Assembly (NCBI GenBank): GCA_964363305.1
Contig: CAYIHX010000027.1
Location: 1 to 54,434 of the forward strand
From: CAYIHX01 sp964363305
GTDB taxonomy: Bacteria; Bdellovibrionota; UBA1018
Length of the DNA stretch: 54,434 bases
Direction: 5' to 3'
Shown here: positions 23,143 through 31,503 of the stretch, one piece after another
How positions within the stretch are numbered: the first letter of the stretch is position 1
How the letters are laid out: each line of letters opens with the position of its first letter
Notes under the pieces: generated by a model
Database searches by the model: none
What the model was told of the DNA's origin: nothing
The model's input: only the letters and a program-made list of their open reading frames with translations
Translations under genes and position numbers: made by a program

Positions 23143-23700
23143 CTATTTTCGCGTTTGACGTGGCTGGGCGTACAGGATTGATTCACGGTCCCAGAGTTCT
23201 CTCCTGAAATCAGAGAGGGTGTCATACAAGCGGAAATAGTGATGTTCTTGCTGAGACAGCGCGAACACCTCATCGACCGAGCAGGAGGCAGGCTCGTGGT
23301 TGTCGTCGAGGAGTTGGTTTTTTAGCCGTAGCCGTATTTCGCTACCAATCGCCGACGAAATTTCCAGCACTTGAGTAATGAGGTCGTTGTTTCGAGATGC
23401 TATGGACGCGAGGCGGTCATACAGCGTCTCAAAGATCTCATGAGGAAAAGGTACTCCAGAAACCCGGGCTGCTGCTTGAAGGCGTTCGCTTTCTTCGAGA
23501 AGGCCCTGAATGTTTTTCTCGATTTTGTCGATCTGAAATTCCCATTTTTTAAGGGCAGAGGCCGCCGAGGCTGAGCAAACACTGAATGTCTCGCCTCTGA
23601 CGGTGACGTTAACCGAGTCGTCGGCAAAGACTCCTGCGCTGATCGCAAACACGGCGCCGAGGGTTGCGGACAGGGTCAGGTACAGAGTGGATGGTTTCAT
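23143..23700 (-). CDS. Exported protein of unknown function, paralogue A
   Basis: 185 residues with signal peptide MKPSTLYLTLSATLGAVFAI followed by SAGVFA-DDS. The next 30 residues (VNVTVRGETFSVCSASAASA, then LKKWEFQIDKIEK) match the neighbouring gene at 23841 closely; after that a helical region follows with conserved spacing but little identity. One Cys (VCS) near the mature N-terminus is shared; another is in EPASCSVDEVF. The leader has weak -35/-10-like boxes (TTGAAA at 23797-23792, TACAGA at 23774-23769) and a GAGGAG 12 nt before the ATG. Family unknown; periplasmic or surface location inferred. Confidence 0.7.
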   Translation of the reverse strand: MKPSTLYLTLSATLGAVFAISAGVFADDSVNVTVRGETFSVCSASAASALKKWEFQIDKIEKNIQGLLEESERLQAAARVSGVPFPHEIFETLYDRLASIASRNNDLITQVLEISSAIGSEIRLRLKNQLLDDNHEPASCSVDEVFALSQQEHHYFRLYDTLSDFRRELWDRESILYAQPRQTRK

Positions 23701-23840
23701 GGGTGGGTGGGGCTCCTCAGGTAGGAGATGAGCCTCCTTTGAACCAGGGAAATCCTTAGTTGATAATATCTGTACAGTATTGGGTGGGGCATTTCAAGTC
23801 CTATTTGTGCATTGCGTCACATCGCAGCCACGGGCGGATT

Positions 23841-24443
23841 TTAGCGTAGCCGTGCGCTATCGAGGTCCCTGCGAAGAAGGGCCGCTTCGAGTCTGAAGGC
23901 ATCCAGGGATTTCTTGTTTTCAGGAACGAGCCCTTCTCCTTCAGGGAGGGTATTTGTCAGCAGACGCAGAGCGTTCCATTCCCCTTGCCTGCACTCATCC
24001 CTCTCCTCTCTCCATACTGAATCCGCCCAAACTGAATCATCGGGATGATTCGTCAGATTTTGCATTTTAACTGAACTAGCCAGATCGATTTCACGCACGT
24101 CCCTGGCGAGGATCTCGATCCGGCTATGAATTGAGTCGACGCGTCCGGATAGAATCGCAAATACTTTATTAGAAAGGCGCACTCCAGGAGCGTCTAGGAG
24201 TTCAAATTGCTCTCGAATGCGAACCAGCTCTACAAGGCGGCCTTGAGTTTCTCTCCGGACTTTAACTAACACGAATTCCCATCTTGCAAGCGCGTCGGCT
24301 GCCGACCGCGAGCAGACCCTAAAACCTTGGCCCTGGATATTGACATCAACCGAGTCGTTCGCAAAAACTCCCGCGCTGATCGCGAATACGGCGCCGATGG
24401 TTGCGGAAAGGGAGAGGTACAAAGCCGATGGTTTTATAATCAT
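23841..24443 (-). CDS. Exported protein of unknown function, paralogue B
   Basis: 200 residues. I choose ATG 24443 because GGAG lies 5-6 nt before it; an earlier start at 24461 adds MPDGDL. The signal peptide SALYLSLSATIGAVFAISAG and VFA-NDS is almost the same as in paralogue A, as is the following VDVNIQGQGFRVCSRSAADA and LARWEF. Downstream the protein is mostly amphipathic helices (VRRETQGRLVELVRIREQF), again with a Cys in DECRQGEW. The two genes are 140 nt apart and both on the minus strand: a tandem duplication with the secretion signal best conserved. Confidence 0.7.
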   Translation of the reverse strand: MIIKPSALYLSLSATIGAVFAISAGVFANDSVDVNIQGQGFRVCSRSAADALARWEFVLVKVRRETQGRLVELVRIREQFELLDAPGVRLSNKVFAILSGRVDSIHSRIEILARDVREIDLASSVKMQNLTNHPDDSVWADSVWREERDECRQGEWNALRLLTNTLPEGEGLVPENKKSLDAFRLEAALLRRDLDSARLR

Positions 24444-24543
24444 GAGATCTCCGTCCGGCACTGAGCAATGAGTGTGCCAGGGGGAAGTCGCGATAAAACC
24501 TTGTTGACCTCTGCCGGTGAAGTCATGAGTGAAGAGGTTTCAG

Positions 24544-24750
24544 TCAGCCGCCTACTCTCTCGACGATTTTTTGGGTCTCCGCGGCCACTGATGCAAAAAG
24601 AGGCGACCAGGCGTCGCCCTGGGATGGGTGAGTGGCTTGGGATCTGAGCGCGGCGCCGCGGAACTCTGCACGGGCCGCAGTGCGCCACGCGGCGTCGCGG
24701 GTGACAGCGTGGAGGTTCAGGCGACCGGAAATTTTTCTTATGCAGATCAT
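24544..24750 (-). CDS. Doubtful small ORF sharing a repeat with the HNH gene
   Basis: The 24444-24931 stretch holds no clear gene. This 68-codon minus-strand frame has no good ribosome site, but part of it (TRDAAWRTAARAEF, from 24656-24703) resembles a frame hidden within the HNH endonuclease linker (TRGAAWRSAARAEF, 25698-25745), and three of seven base differences fall at third codon positions of that frame. It may be a remnant of a mobile or repeated coding element. No function can be assigned. Confidence 0.2.
   Translation of the reverse strand: MICIRKISGRLNLHAVTRDAAWRTAARAEFRGAALRSQATHPSQGDAWSPLFASVAAETQKIVERVGG
24656..24703 (-). repeat. 48-bp degenerate repeat, copy in intergenic region
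   Basis: Minus-strand reading matches 25698-25745 (plus strand) at 41 of 48 positions with no gap. The two copies are inverted relative to each other and about 1 kb apart. Confidence 0.65.
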
Positions 24751-24931
24751 TTTTCTATTGACGGTGTACCGGCCGGACGATGGCCGGATGCCGACACCGC
24801 GCCGCGCATGTCCCCATCGGACGCTCGTATTGCCGTTTTACGGCCCTTGAGCTGGCGCGGAGACTTTTTTGAAGGTCGGCCCATTTTAGATTCGCTGGGG
24901 AGCCCGCCAGGTGCCTTGAAAAACAGGGTGT

Positions 24932-26050
24932 ATGTATGCGCGGATGAATACTAAAAAATCCTTCAAGCACCTTTCCGATTCTGAATTACTGGCCGAGACG
25001 CGGCAGCGCTGCGCCGAAGAACGACGAATCACGATTCAGATTCTCCACCTGCTACGCGAGATCGAGGCGCGGGCCTTGTTCGCGCGCACGCATTCCTCGC
25101 TGTTCGCGTTCTGCGTGAAAGAGCTTCGTTTTTCGGAAGATCAGGCACATCGCAGAATATCGGCCATGCGCCAACTTCGCGATGTCCCCGAGTTGGAGGA
25201 GCAAGTGGCCACGGGCGAGATCAAACTGTCTCAGCTCGCGCAGGTGCGCACCTTCGTGCGCGTGGAGAAGAAAGAAACCGGACGCTCCGTTTCTCGTGAA
25301 GAAGCGCGCGACCTCCTTACGTCGCTGGCCGGGCGATCGACCCGTGAGACCGAGCGGGTTCTTCTAGAGAAATCGCCCGCCCTGGCCGAGCGGCGCCGAA
25401 CGGAAGAACGCATTCGCGTCGTGGCGCCGACTTTTTCAGAGGTGCGTTTCACCGCTGATGATGAGTTGCTCGCTCTCATCCAGGAGGCGAAGAGTCTCGT
25501 TGCGCACAACGCGGATCTGAATCCGAGCCTGGCTCCGATTCTCAAGAGGGCGCTCGCGGTTTGGGTGGGTCAGCTGAAGAAAAAGAAGGGACTCGGTGAG
25601 GACGAAATTAAAAATAAAAAGGGTCAGACGGTGCCAAAAGAATTCCCCTCTGAATCGGTGGGTTCGGCGTTCGTAGAGAGTTCGGACAACGGAATCCCAC
25701 CCGCGGCGCCGCGTGGCGCAGTGCGGCTCGCGCAGAATTCTTCGGCACCTAATTCCGTGGGCTCGTCCGCTCCACGCTCGGGCCCACAGGCCCCGCCCAA
25801 CTCGGCGCCCCCTTCGGAACCGAGCGCCCTCCGAACGCGGTACATCCCCGCCCCTCTTCGGCGTCTCGTCTATGCGCGGGCCCGGGGGCAGTGCGAGTTC
25901 GGCCCGCCCGGCGCGCGATGCGAGTCCCGGCACGCGCTCGAGGTTCATCACCTCGCGCCGTTTGCGCGCGGAGGAGCGCACACGGCGGAAAACCTCATCC
26001 TCATCTGTCGCACCCACAATGCCGCCGAGGGGCGTTGGGAGTTCGGTTGA
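24932..26050 (+). CDS. HNH endonuclease (with N-terminal helical domain)
   Basis: 372 residues. The N-terminal helical half (SELLAETRQRCAEERRITIQ, ILHLLREIEARALFARTHSS, FCVKELRFSEDQAHRRISAM) is the domain found in the many HNH proteins of Bdellovibrio relatives. A low-complexity linker, residues 230-300, is rich in Ser, Pro and Ala. The HNH nuclease end has CEFGPPGARCESRHALEVHH (Cys, then His-His), LAPFARGGAHTAENLILICR with the Asn, and THN. ATG 24932 has AGGG close before it; ATG 24944 is an alternative. Linker DNA contains both the 48-bp repeat (25698-25745) and an in-frame GGGTCAGAC segment (25626-25634). Role in mobility or defence is unknown. Confidence 0.85.
   Translation: MYARMNTKKSFKHLSDSELLAETRQRCAEERRITIQILHLLREIEARALFARTHSSLFAFCVKELRFSEDQAHRRISAMRQLRDVPELEEQVATGEIKLSQLAQVRTFVRVEKKETGRSVSREEARDLLTSLAGRSTRETERVLLEKSPALAERRRTEERIRVVAPTFSEVRFTADDELLALIQEAKSLVAHNADLNPSLAPILKRALAVWVGQLKKKKGLGEDEIKNKKGQTVPKEFPSESVGSAFVESSDNGIPPAAPRGAVRLAQNSSAPNSVGSSAPRSGPQAPPNSAPPSEPSALRTRYIPAPLRRLVYARARGQCEFGPPGARCESRHALEVHHLAPFARGGAHTAENLILICRTHNAAEGRWEFG
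25698..25745 (+). repeat. 48-bp degenerate repeat, copy inside the HNH linker
   Basis: Matches the reverse complement of 24656-24703 at 41 of 48 positions. Here it is read in the HNH frame as PPAAPRGAVRLAQNSS, different from the frame best conserved between copies. Confidence 0.65.
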
Positions 26051-26072
26051 GTGGCGCTTGGGTCGCGGGTTG

Positions 26073-26270
26073 ATGATGTGTATGCAAGTGTGGATGAATG
26101 AGGCAAAAGAGCTGACGGGCATCAAAGTGAAAAAGGATCTGGTGCATGAGGCCTTGCGCGTATTGATTCTGGTGCGCTCCCGGAAGCCCATCGCGGAGCT
26201 GAAAGGGCGGGTTAAGTTCAGAGTAGGGTATGACCCCAAGGCAATGAGGGGTGTGCGTGGTCGTCGTTGA
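26073..26270 (+). CDS. vapB: VapB-type antitoxin (type II toxin-antitoxin)
   Basis: A 65-residue protein with the DUF2191/VapB pattern: NEAKELTGIKVKKDLVHEAL, then RVLILVRSRKPIAELKGRVK, i.e. a short DNA-binding N-terminus followed by the helix that wraps the toxin. The usual 'MRTTLNIDDxLL' beta strand is degenerate or missing: the first codons read MMCMQVWM, with ATGs at 26073, 26076, 26082 and 26094 all in frame. The stop overlaps the toxin start region, so the pair is co-translated. It should neutralise VapC and repress its own promoter. Confidence 0.75.
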   Translation: MMCMQVWMNEAKELTGIKVKKDLVHEALRVLILVRSRKPIAELKGRVKFRVGYDPKAMRGVRGRR

Positions 26271-26652
26271 TACCTCGGCGCTGATCTCGCTTCTCAAGGG
26301 CAGGGATACTCCGGCTGCTCGAAGGGTGGAGAATCTGTCTTGGCGCGGCGACTCGATCCTGTTTCCGTTGATCGTCTGCCAAGAGCTGCTGCAAGGAGCC
26401 CGTGATACCGCTGAGTGGAAGCTCATCGAGGAATACCTCAGCACTCAGGAGGTCATTGAGCCTTTGCACGGGTGGGATAGCTATCGGGATGCCGCTCGAA
26501 TCTATTTTGATCTTAGAAAAAAAGGACTGACCGTTCGCTCGAGTCAGGATTGCCTGATCGCGCAGCTGGCGATCGAGCGTGGCATTCCATTGCTCCACGA
26601 GGACCGCGGCTTTGAAACGATCGCGAAGGTTCGCCCGCTTCGCTTCGCTTAG
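26257..26652 (+). CDS. vapC: VapC-type PIN-domain ribonuclease toxin
   Basis: PIN-domain toxin of about 131 residues. The acidic catalytic residues are present: VVVDTSALISLLKG (first Asp), CQELLQGA (Glu), SQDCLIAQLAIERGIPLLHE (Asp) and DRGFETIA (last Asp). GTG 26257 is preferred, with GAGGGG upstream; GTG 26251 is also possible. VapC toxins cut tRNA or rRNA; the target here is unknown. Convergent with the DUF4143 ATPase at 26666. Confidence 0.88.
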   Translation: MVVVDTSALISLLKGRDTPAARRVENLSWRGDSILFPLIVCQELLQGARDTAEWKLIEEYLSTQEVIEPLHGWDSYRDAARIYFDLRKKGLTVRSSQDCLIAQLAIERGIPLLHEDRGFETIAKVRPLRFA

Positions 26653-26665
26653 CACTGGGCTCCCT

Positions 26666-27955
26666 TCAAGGAATCTTCGCGAGTTCGCCGACCAGATCGA
26701 GGACAGGCGGCACGGCGCTGGGCTGCGCGTGCCGCGCCCACACTGCGCCATTGGGGTACTTGCGGATCTGCTTGAGGTCTTTCGTGCGAATTTGGGTGGT
26801 CCATTTGACCTCGATCGGCTGAAAGCGGAGGCCCCTCGCGTTCTTCGACAGGCGAACGGCATCGATCTCGCCTTCGGCCTTGATGTAGAAGGTGGGCCCT
26901 TCGCGTCGCAGGTGCTGGTGAACGACGTCCTCTGCCCAGACTCCTTTGTCTTCCGGAGAAAGGACGGAAATATGATCGGAGTCGGCGATCCAAGCCTGAA
27001 GCGCATGCCCGATGAAGGGATCGGCGAAAAAAAGTTTCCTCGCTTTTTTGGGCGCCGCCGCCAGGGTTTCTTCATCCAAGGCGGCGACGATGTTGACGAC
27101 GTCGAGGCGCTCCAGAAGTTCAACGTACTCGGCAACGGTCTTGGGGTGATCGATCGTAAGCTCTCGCGCGAGCGAATTCCAGGTCACCTGCGACCCTTGT
27201 CGCGTGAGGATCGATTGCACCACGCTGCGCAGGTGCGTTTCGTTGCGGCCTCTTTTCAGGACGTCGCCGCGAATCCAGTCGGAGTAGGTTCTGAGTGTGG
27301 CAGGCGTGATTGCTCCGCTTCTTTTATAGTCGTTGATCGCGGTGAGAAAGCCTCCGTGCAGCAGGTACTGGTCCAGTAGCTCCGCGGAGGGAGGTTGCCC
27401 CCAAAGATTGAGAAACTCGCCGGAGGACAGCGGACGAACGTGAAAATCAACTCGGTCGGCGGGGCCACGTCGCCCGGGAAAACGCATGCGCGCCTCTTGG
27501 ATGAGCAGGAGGTCGGATCCGGTCAGGATCAGGCGTACCTCTGCCAACAGGCCTGCATCGGCCAAGAACTTCACGCCCTTGTCCCAGTCGCGGATGTAGG
27601 TCACCTCGTCGATGATCAGCACGGCCGGGCGCGGAGCCGTATTCAGGAATTCGCGCACCTCGCGCAGCAGTGCGTGGTGATCGTCGATCAATTCTCCAGT
27701 GAGGAAAAGAACGCCGAGGGGCGGGGCTCCCTTCTGGAGGAGTATTTCCATGAAGAGCTTGAGGGCCGTGGTTTTACCAATTTGTCGCCCGCCCCCGACC
27801 GTGAAGATTCCCGCCTGTTCGGGGAGCTGTCGAAGAAGAGGAGGGGTGTAGCGGAGGGGCTGACTTCTCCAGTTGATGAGGTGGGGATCATGGCTCTGAA
27901 ACGCCGCGAGTCCCCCTTGCCAATGTCGGTTGTGAAGTGCCTGAAGTTCATTCAT
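26666..27955 (-). CDS. AAA ATPase with DUF4143 C-terminal domain (A)
   Basis: 429 residues. Walker A is GIFTVGGGRQIGKTTALKLF (about residues 50-69), Walker B is PAVLIIDEVTYIRDWDKG, and the sensor segment is RLILTGSDLLLIQEARMRFP with the usual Gly/Arg-rich loop. The C-terminal DUF4143 part contains DPFIGHALQAW, a restriction-endonuclease-like PIEVKWTTQIRTKDLKQIRK and other conserved strands. Such ATPases are widespread, mobile and of uncertain function. It is divergent from a second family member at 28127; 27956-28126 is their shared upstream region, with TGACTGACTAAATTTAATCA close to this gene's start. Confidence 0.88.
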   Translation of the reverse strand: MNELQALHNRHWQGGLAAFQSHDPHLINWRSQPLRYTPPLLRQLPEQAGIFTVGGGRQIGKTTALKLFMEILLQKGAPPLGVLFLTGELIDDHHALLREVREFLNTAPRPAVLIIDEVTYIRDWDKGVKFLADAGLLAEVRLILTGSDLLLIQEARMRFPGRRGPADRVDFHVRPLSSGEFLNLWGQPPSAELLDQYLLHGGFLTAINDYKRSGAITPATLRTYSDWIRGDVLKRGRNETHLRSVVQSILTRQGSQVTWNSLARELTIDHPKTVAEYVELLERLDVVNIVAALDEETLAAAPKKARKLFFADPFIGHALQAWIADSDHISVLSPEDKGVWAEDVVHQHLRREGPTFYIKAEGEIDAVRLSKNARGLRFQPIEVKWTTQIRTKDLKQIRKYPNGAVWARHAQPSAVPPVLDLVGELAKIP

Positions 27956-28126
27956 TTCGAACTCTTATGGTGACTGACTAAATTTAATCACCCTTAAGGA
28001 ATCAGAGCCATTTTCCATTGCTGATCGCTACCGCTAGCTCCTCAAAGCTGCATCCGCGAGTCGGTATCTCCAGCGCTGAGGCTCTGCTCTTGACTGTATT
28101 CCCTATTCGTCGGACAATCTGGGAAT

Positions 28127-29320
28127 ATGATCCCGAGGATGATTTCACCCATTTCGCGCCGCTCGTACTTTCTTTTCGGGGCTCGCGGCACGGGAAAGAC
28201 CACTTGGCTGGAGGAACAGTACCCCCCAGGAGACAAGAATCTCTGGATTGACCTGCTCAATGACGATCAGGAAAAGCAGTACCGAAAAAGGCCCCAGCTG
28301 CTCGACTCTATTCTTACTCAGGCCGCGAAGGATAAGAGTTTGCCCAGCGTGATCATCATCGACGAGGTTCAGAAGGTCCCCAAGCTGCTCGATATCGCCC
28401 AGAGCTGGATCCGCAAACGGAAGCTGCTCTTCATCCTCACTGGTTCCTCGGCTCGGAAACTCAAGAGGGGGGCTGGAAACCTTCTTGGGGGAAGAGCGAA
28501 CGTCTATTCGATGTTTCCGCTCACGTCGCTTGAGATCGGTTCGCAGTTCAATCTTCAGAAGGCCCTCGAGTGGGGAACCCTTCCGGAGCCCTGGTTTCTC
28601 TCGAGCGATCGGGAGCGGTCCGGTTTTCTTCGAGCCTATGCTTCGACCTACCTCAAGGAGGAAATTCTACAGGAGCAGCTCATCCGCAAAATCGATCCAT
28701 TCCGGGACTTCTTGGAGGTAGCCGCCCAATGCGTCGGTCAACCTTTGAACTTCGAGAAAATCGGGAGGGACGTGGGCGTCGATCACAAAACGATTCAGGC
28801 CTATTTTGGAATTCTTGAGGAGACCCTGGTCGGGATCATGCTGCGTCCCTTTCACCGGTCTTTAAGAAAGAGCGCGCTCCAGCAGCCTAAATTCTACTAC
28901 TTCGACACGGGAGTGCAGCGGCAACTTTCCGGAGCTTTGGGTATTCCTCTCCTCCCTCAAAGCTCACTCTATGGCCAGGTCTTTGAGGCCTGGCTCATTC
29001 AAGAAATCATCCGGCTTTCCATTTATCGGGAAAAAGACTTCCGTTTTTCATTTTTTCGTTCGAAACATGGCACTGAGGTGGATCTCATTCTCTCGAAGGG
29101 GCAGCGGCACGTGGCCATTGAAATCAAAGCGGCAACTTCGGTGGATTGGGTGGAAGTTCGGACCCTCGCTCGGCTCGTGGCTGACTTCCCTGGAAAATGC
29201 GAGGCGTTTTACGTCTCGCAGGACCCGCAGGCCCAGGAGGTTGCCCAGGTGTCTTGCTTGCACTGGAGCGATTTCCTGCGTCGCTTTTTCGGAGCACCGG
29301 GGTCTTTGCAAAGTGGGTAG
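28127..29320 (+). CDS. AAA ATPase with DUF4143 C-terminal domain (B)
   Basis: 397 residues: Walker A SYFLFGARGTGKTTWLEEQY, Walker B LPSVIIIDEVQKVPKLLD, sensor LLFILTGSSARKLKRGAGNL followed by LGGRA, and the DUF4143 domain with FYYFDTGVQRQLSGALG, FEAWLIQEIIRLS, and the nuclease-like FRSKHGTEVDLILSKGQRHV followed by AIEIKA. It differs clearly from the divergent ATPase A (shorter N-terminal, different DUF4143 strands), so the two are not a recent duplication. Start at ATG 28127. Function unknown for the family. Confidence 0.88.
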   Translation: MIPRMISPISRRSYFLFGARGTGKTTWLEEQYPPGDKNLWIDLLNDDQEKQYRKRPQLLDSILTQAAKDKSLPSVIIIDEVQKVPKLLDIAQSWIRKRKLLFILTGSSARKLKRGAGNLLGGRANVYSMFPLTSLEIGSQFNLQKALEWGTLPEPWFLSSDRERSGFLRAYASTYLKEEILQEQLIRKIDPFRDFLEVAAQCVGQPLNFEKIGRDVGVDHKTIQAYFGILEETLVGIMLRPFHRSLRKSALQQPKFYYFDTGVQRQLSGALGIPLLPQSSLYGQVFEAWLIQEIIRLSIYREKDFRFSFFRSKHGTEVDLILSKGQRHVAIEIKAATSVDWVEVRTLARLVADFPGKCEAFYVSQDPQAQEVAQVSCLHWSDFLRRFFGAPGSLQSG

Positions 29321-29514
29321 CGGTCGTCCGGCGCTCACTTCACCTCGAGGGTCCACCGTCCTTGGACGTAGAAATCGATTTCGCCGTTTTTATCCGTGGG
29401 CAGAGAGGAAAGGTGCGTCGAAACGGCTGCTGTCTGATGGCTCGAAGGTGATTGTCTGTATCGGCCCAATCACGAAATTCCAAAAAATAATTCATTGGTT
29501 ATCTATGACGCACT

Positions 29515-29546
29515 ATTTTGGTCACTGATAAAACTGATTTTGGTCA
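29515..29546. repeat. Direct repeat ATTTTGGTCA x2, 22-bp period
   Basis: ATTTTGGTCA occurs at 29515-29524 and 29537-29546, exactly two helical turns apart, followed by an ATG at 29547 which opens only a 43-codon frame. The 29321-29598 stretch otherwise holds the ends of two converging genes. It looks like a regulator site that has lost its gene. Confidence 0.45.
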
Positions 29547-29598
29547 ATGAAATATTCGGCTCAGTCAACAGAAGGGCTGATTGCGCTGCTCCTGGCGC

Positions 29599-30120
29599 CT
29601 AAGGATAGGCTCTTTCTCGCCCTTCATACTCGGGAGTTTCGCGATCATTCACTCGTTCGACGGCGCAGTCCGCGGGCGTGAAAATCTCGAGATCGAAGCT
29701 GCTGTCGTCATCGCGGTGAAACCGCACGGAGTGCGAGCTCGAGTATTCATAGCGAGAGTAGCGTGTCGCCCACCACGGCCAGTATGGAGCGTCGCTCTCT
29801 GACCGCGACGAATGGGTGGTGCCGGAGAGGTGTAGCTCCCGTGCGAGGATCACGGCTCTGCCGTACCCGGCCTCTTCCGCGCCCCACTGGCACTGCCGAA
29901 GCGCCGCACGAAAAGCACTCGAACGGCTACGTCGGCTCGTCTCGACGATCGGGCCTTCCACCCGGAGTAGTTGGTTGTTCGAACTACTCATCACCACGCA
30001 CTGAGGGTAGCAAGCGAACTCCCTCGCTGCGTGCGCCAGAGGGGCGGAGAGGGCGATGAGAATGGCAGCACCGACCGTTTTTTTGAAAATTGTCTGAATG
30101 AGCTTTTTATTCGGATTCAT
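29599..30120 (-). CDS. Small exported protein of unknown function (third gene of the TIGR02147 operon)
   Basis: 173 residues from ATG 30120 (a GTG at 30126 is also possible). Signal peptide MNPNKKLIQTIFKKTVGAAI and LIALSAPLAHA, cleaved at AHA. The mature protein has Cys residues in REFACYPQCVVMSS and at RQCQW and ADCAV, a Ser/Arg/Tyr-rich middle (RYSRYEYSSSHSVRFHRDDD) and no recognisable family. It begins 45 nt after the HELTH-motif gene, so they are probably co-transcribed under the upstream regulator. Confidence 0.65.
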   Translation of the reverse strand: MNPNKKLIQTIFKKTVGAAILIALSAPLAHAAREFACYPQCVVMSSSNNQLLRVEGPIVETSRRSRSSAFRAALRQCQWGAEEAGYGRAVILARELHLSGTTHSSRSESDAPYWPWWATRYSRYEYSSSHSVRFHRDDDSSFDLEIFTPADCAVERVNDRETPEYEGRERAYP

Positions 30121-30171
30121 AACCACGTAATATCCTTTGTTTTTTCGGTTTTCATTTTGAACACAGGGGAA

Positions 30172-31503
30172 TCACCATTGTGTTTGGTAGATCACTTGAG
30201 TCGTCCAGTCGACGAGTTTTCCATGGGGAGATTGCGATCTGAAGTCGAAGCGCACATTGTAGGAGAGGTTGACTTGATCAGGTCTTCCAGCAGGATGAGC
30301 GATCGGCTCGATTCTGATTGTTTGCTGGCAGCGCTGGGATATGCGTAAGTCCACGTCCCGGCAATCGCCATCATGATCATCCGCTGCATTTCTGCAGTCG
30401 TTTCGATCGCAGGACAGTCGAACTGCTTTATAGAACAGTTTGTTTCTCCAGCTTCGTCCGTCGGAGCAATGAACCCATCGCAGGGTGACGTCGTGGCTAT
30501 CCTCTCCTCCGACGTGGGAAATTTGAATACCACAAAGAGCAGGATCACTTGGTTGATAGGGTGATCGCTCGCCATCATTCATGGGGCGCCCTTCGCGCAA
30601 TGTGTATGTGTAGTATTTATTTTGGGCGAGGGAGGCGCTGTTCTCATAGCTTGATCCCCAGAGGCGTCGATCTGCCCATTCTAAATCGATGGCCCGCCGA
30701 ACTGTGGTATACCGTGAAGCCGTCCACCCACTCAGTCGGAATGACCGCGCGAGCGCCTCATTCTCCTTTATTTTTGACAGAATTTGCAGCACGGAGGTTC
30801 GGTTTTCATCGGAGGTTGAGTGTGTGTTCATCAAAACTTGCAGGCTTTCGCGAATGTCAGCCCAGCTGGCGGATTCTTGAGGCATATCCAGGTCGTTCCC
30901 CCGAATCTGCAGGGCGAAGTCGTCCACGCTCATCCGCTGATTGAAGTTCGCTTCCAGCCCCCGAATGAAATTGAGCACCTTGCGATTTCGGTCGACGACG
31001 CTACCCAGGAAAGAGTGCGTGAGCTCGTGGTAGACCAAGAACGCCTGGTCGTGTTCCGACAAGGAGGGGAAGCCTCGAGGCGTCATGTCGATCAGCACTC
31101 GGTTTCCGATTCGAATGGCGACTTGGCGCGTCCGCCGTCTGTATTCGGTGAATCCTTGCGCGTCCGACTGCTCAGTTGAGATGTGAGGAAGGGGCGCGTC
31201 GACGGGGCAAAATTCGACTTGCCTGGCTTCGTGTTCGAACTCCGCCGCGAGGTACCAATGCACTTCGCGGATCGACTCCAGAATACGCTCGTACAGGGGT
31301 GATGGGGCAAAACGAGGAGCGTAGGTGAGGACACAGGCGGTGTTATCGACGAAGTCGCGAAGGCGAGCGACGCCGTTGATCCGAACGGTCTGGCCCCCGT
31401 GTCCTTCCTGGCCCTCATTGGCTTGCGCGGTTGAGTGGCCCGCGACAGCGGCTAAAAATGCGAGCCCGATGAATGTCTTGGTCATTTTGTTTTCAGTTTT
31501 CAT
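30172..31503 (-). CDS. Exported protein with HELTH (metallopeptidase-like) motif
   Basis: 443 residues. Signal peptide MTKTFIGLAFLAAVAGHSTA after a short KTEN lead; ATG 31503 is favoured by AGGAG 6 nt before it, inside the upstream gene's end. The motif LVYHELTHSFLGSVVDRN (about residues 155-172) contains HExTH, the zinc-binding form of many metallopeptidases, but no third ligand is evident. The C-terminal 130 residues are Cys-rich (CGIQIS, VHCSD, LSCDRNDCRN, DGDCRDVD, QRCQQT) and probably disulfide-bonded. Overlap with the TIGR02147 regulator by 11 nt puts it under tight coupling. Protease activity is inference. Confidence 0.72.
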   Translation of the reverse strand: MKTENKMTKTFIGLAFLAAVAGHSTAQANEGQEGHGGQTVRINGVARLRDFVDNTACVLTYAPRFAPSPLYERILESIREVHWYLAAEFEHEARQVEFCPVDAPLPHISTEQSDAQGFTEYRRRTRQVAIRIGNRVLIDMTPRGFPSLSEHDQAFLVYHELTHSFLGSVVDRNRKVLNFIRGLEANFNQRMSVDDFALQIRGNDLDMPQESASWADIRESLQVLMNTHSTSDENRTSVLQILSKIKENEALARSFRLSGWTASRYTTVRRAIDLEWADRRLWGSSYENSASLAQNKYYTYTLREGRPMNDGERSPYQPSDPALCGIQISHVGGEDSHDVTLRWVHCSDGRSWRNKLFYKAVRLSCDRNDCRNAADDHDGDCRDVDLRISQRCQQTIRIEPIAHPAGRPDQVNLSYNVRFDFRSQSPHGKLVDWTTQVIYQTQW

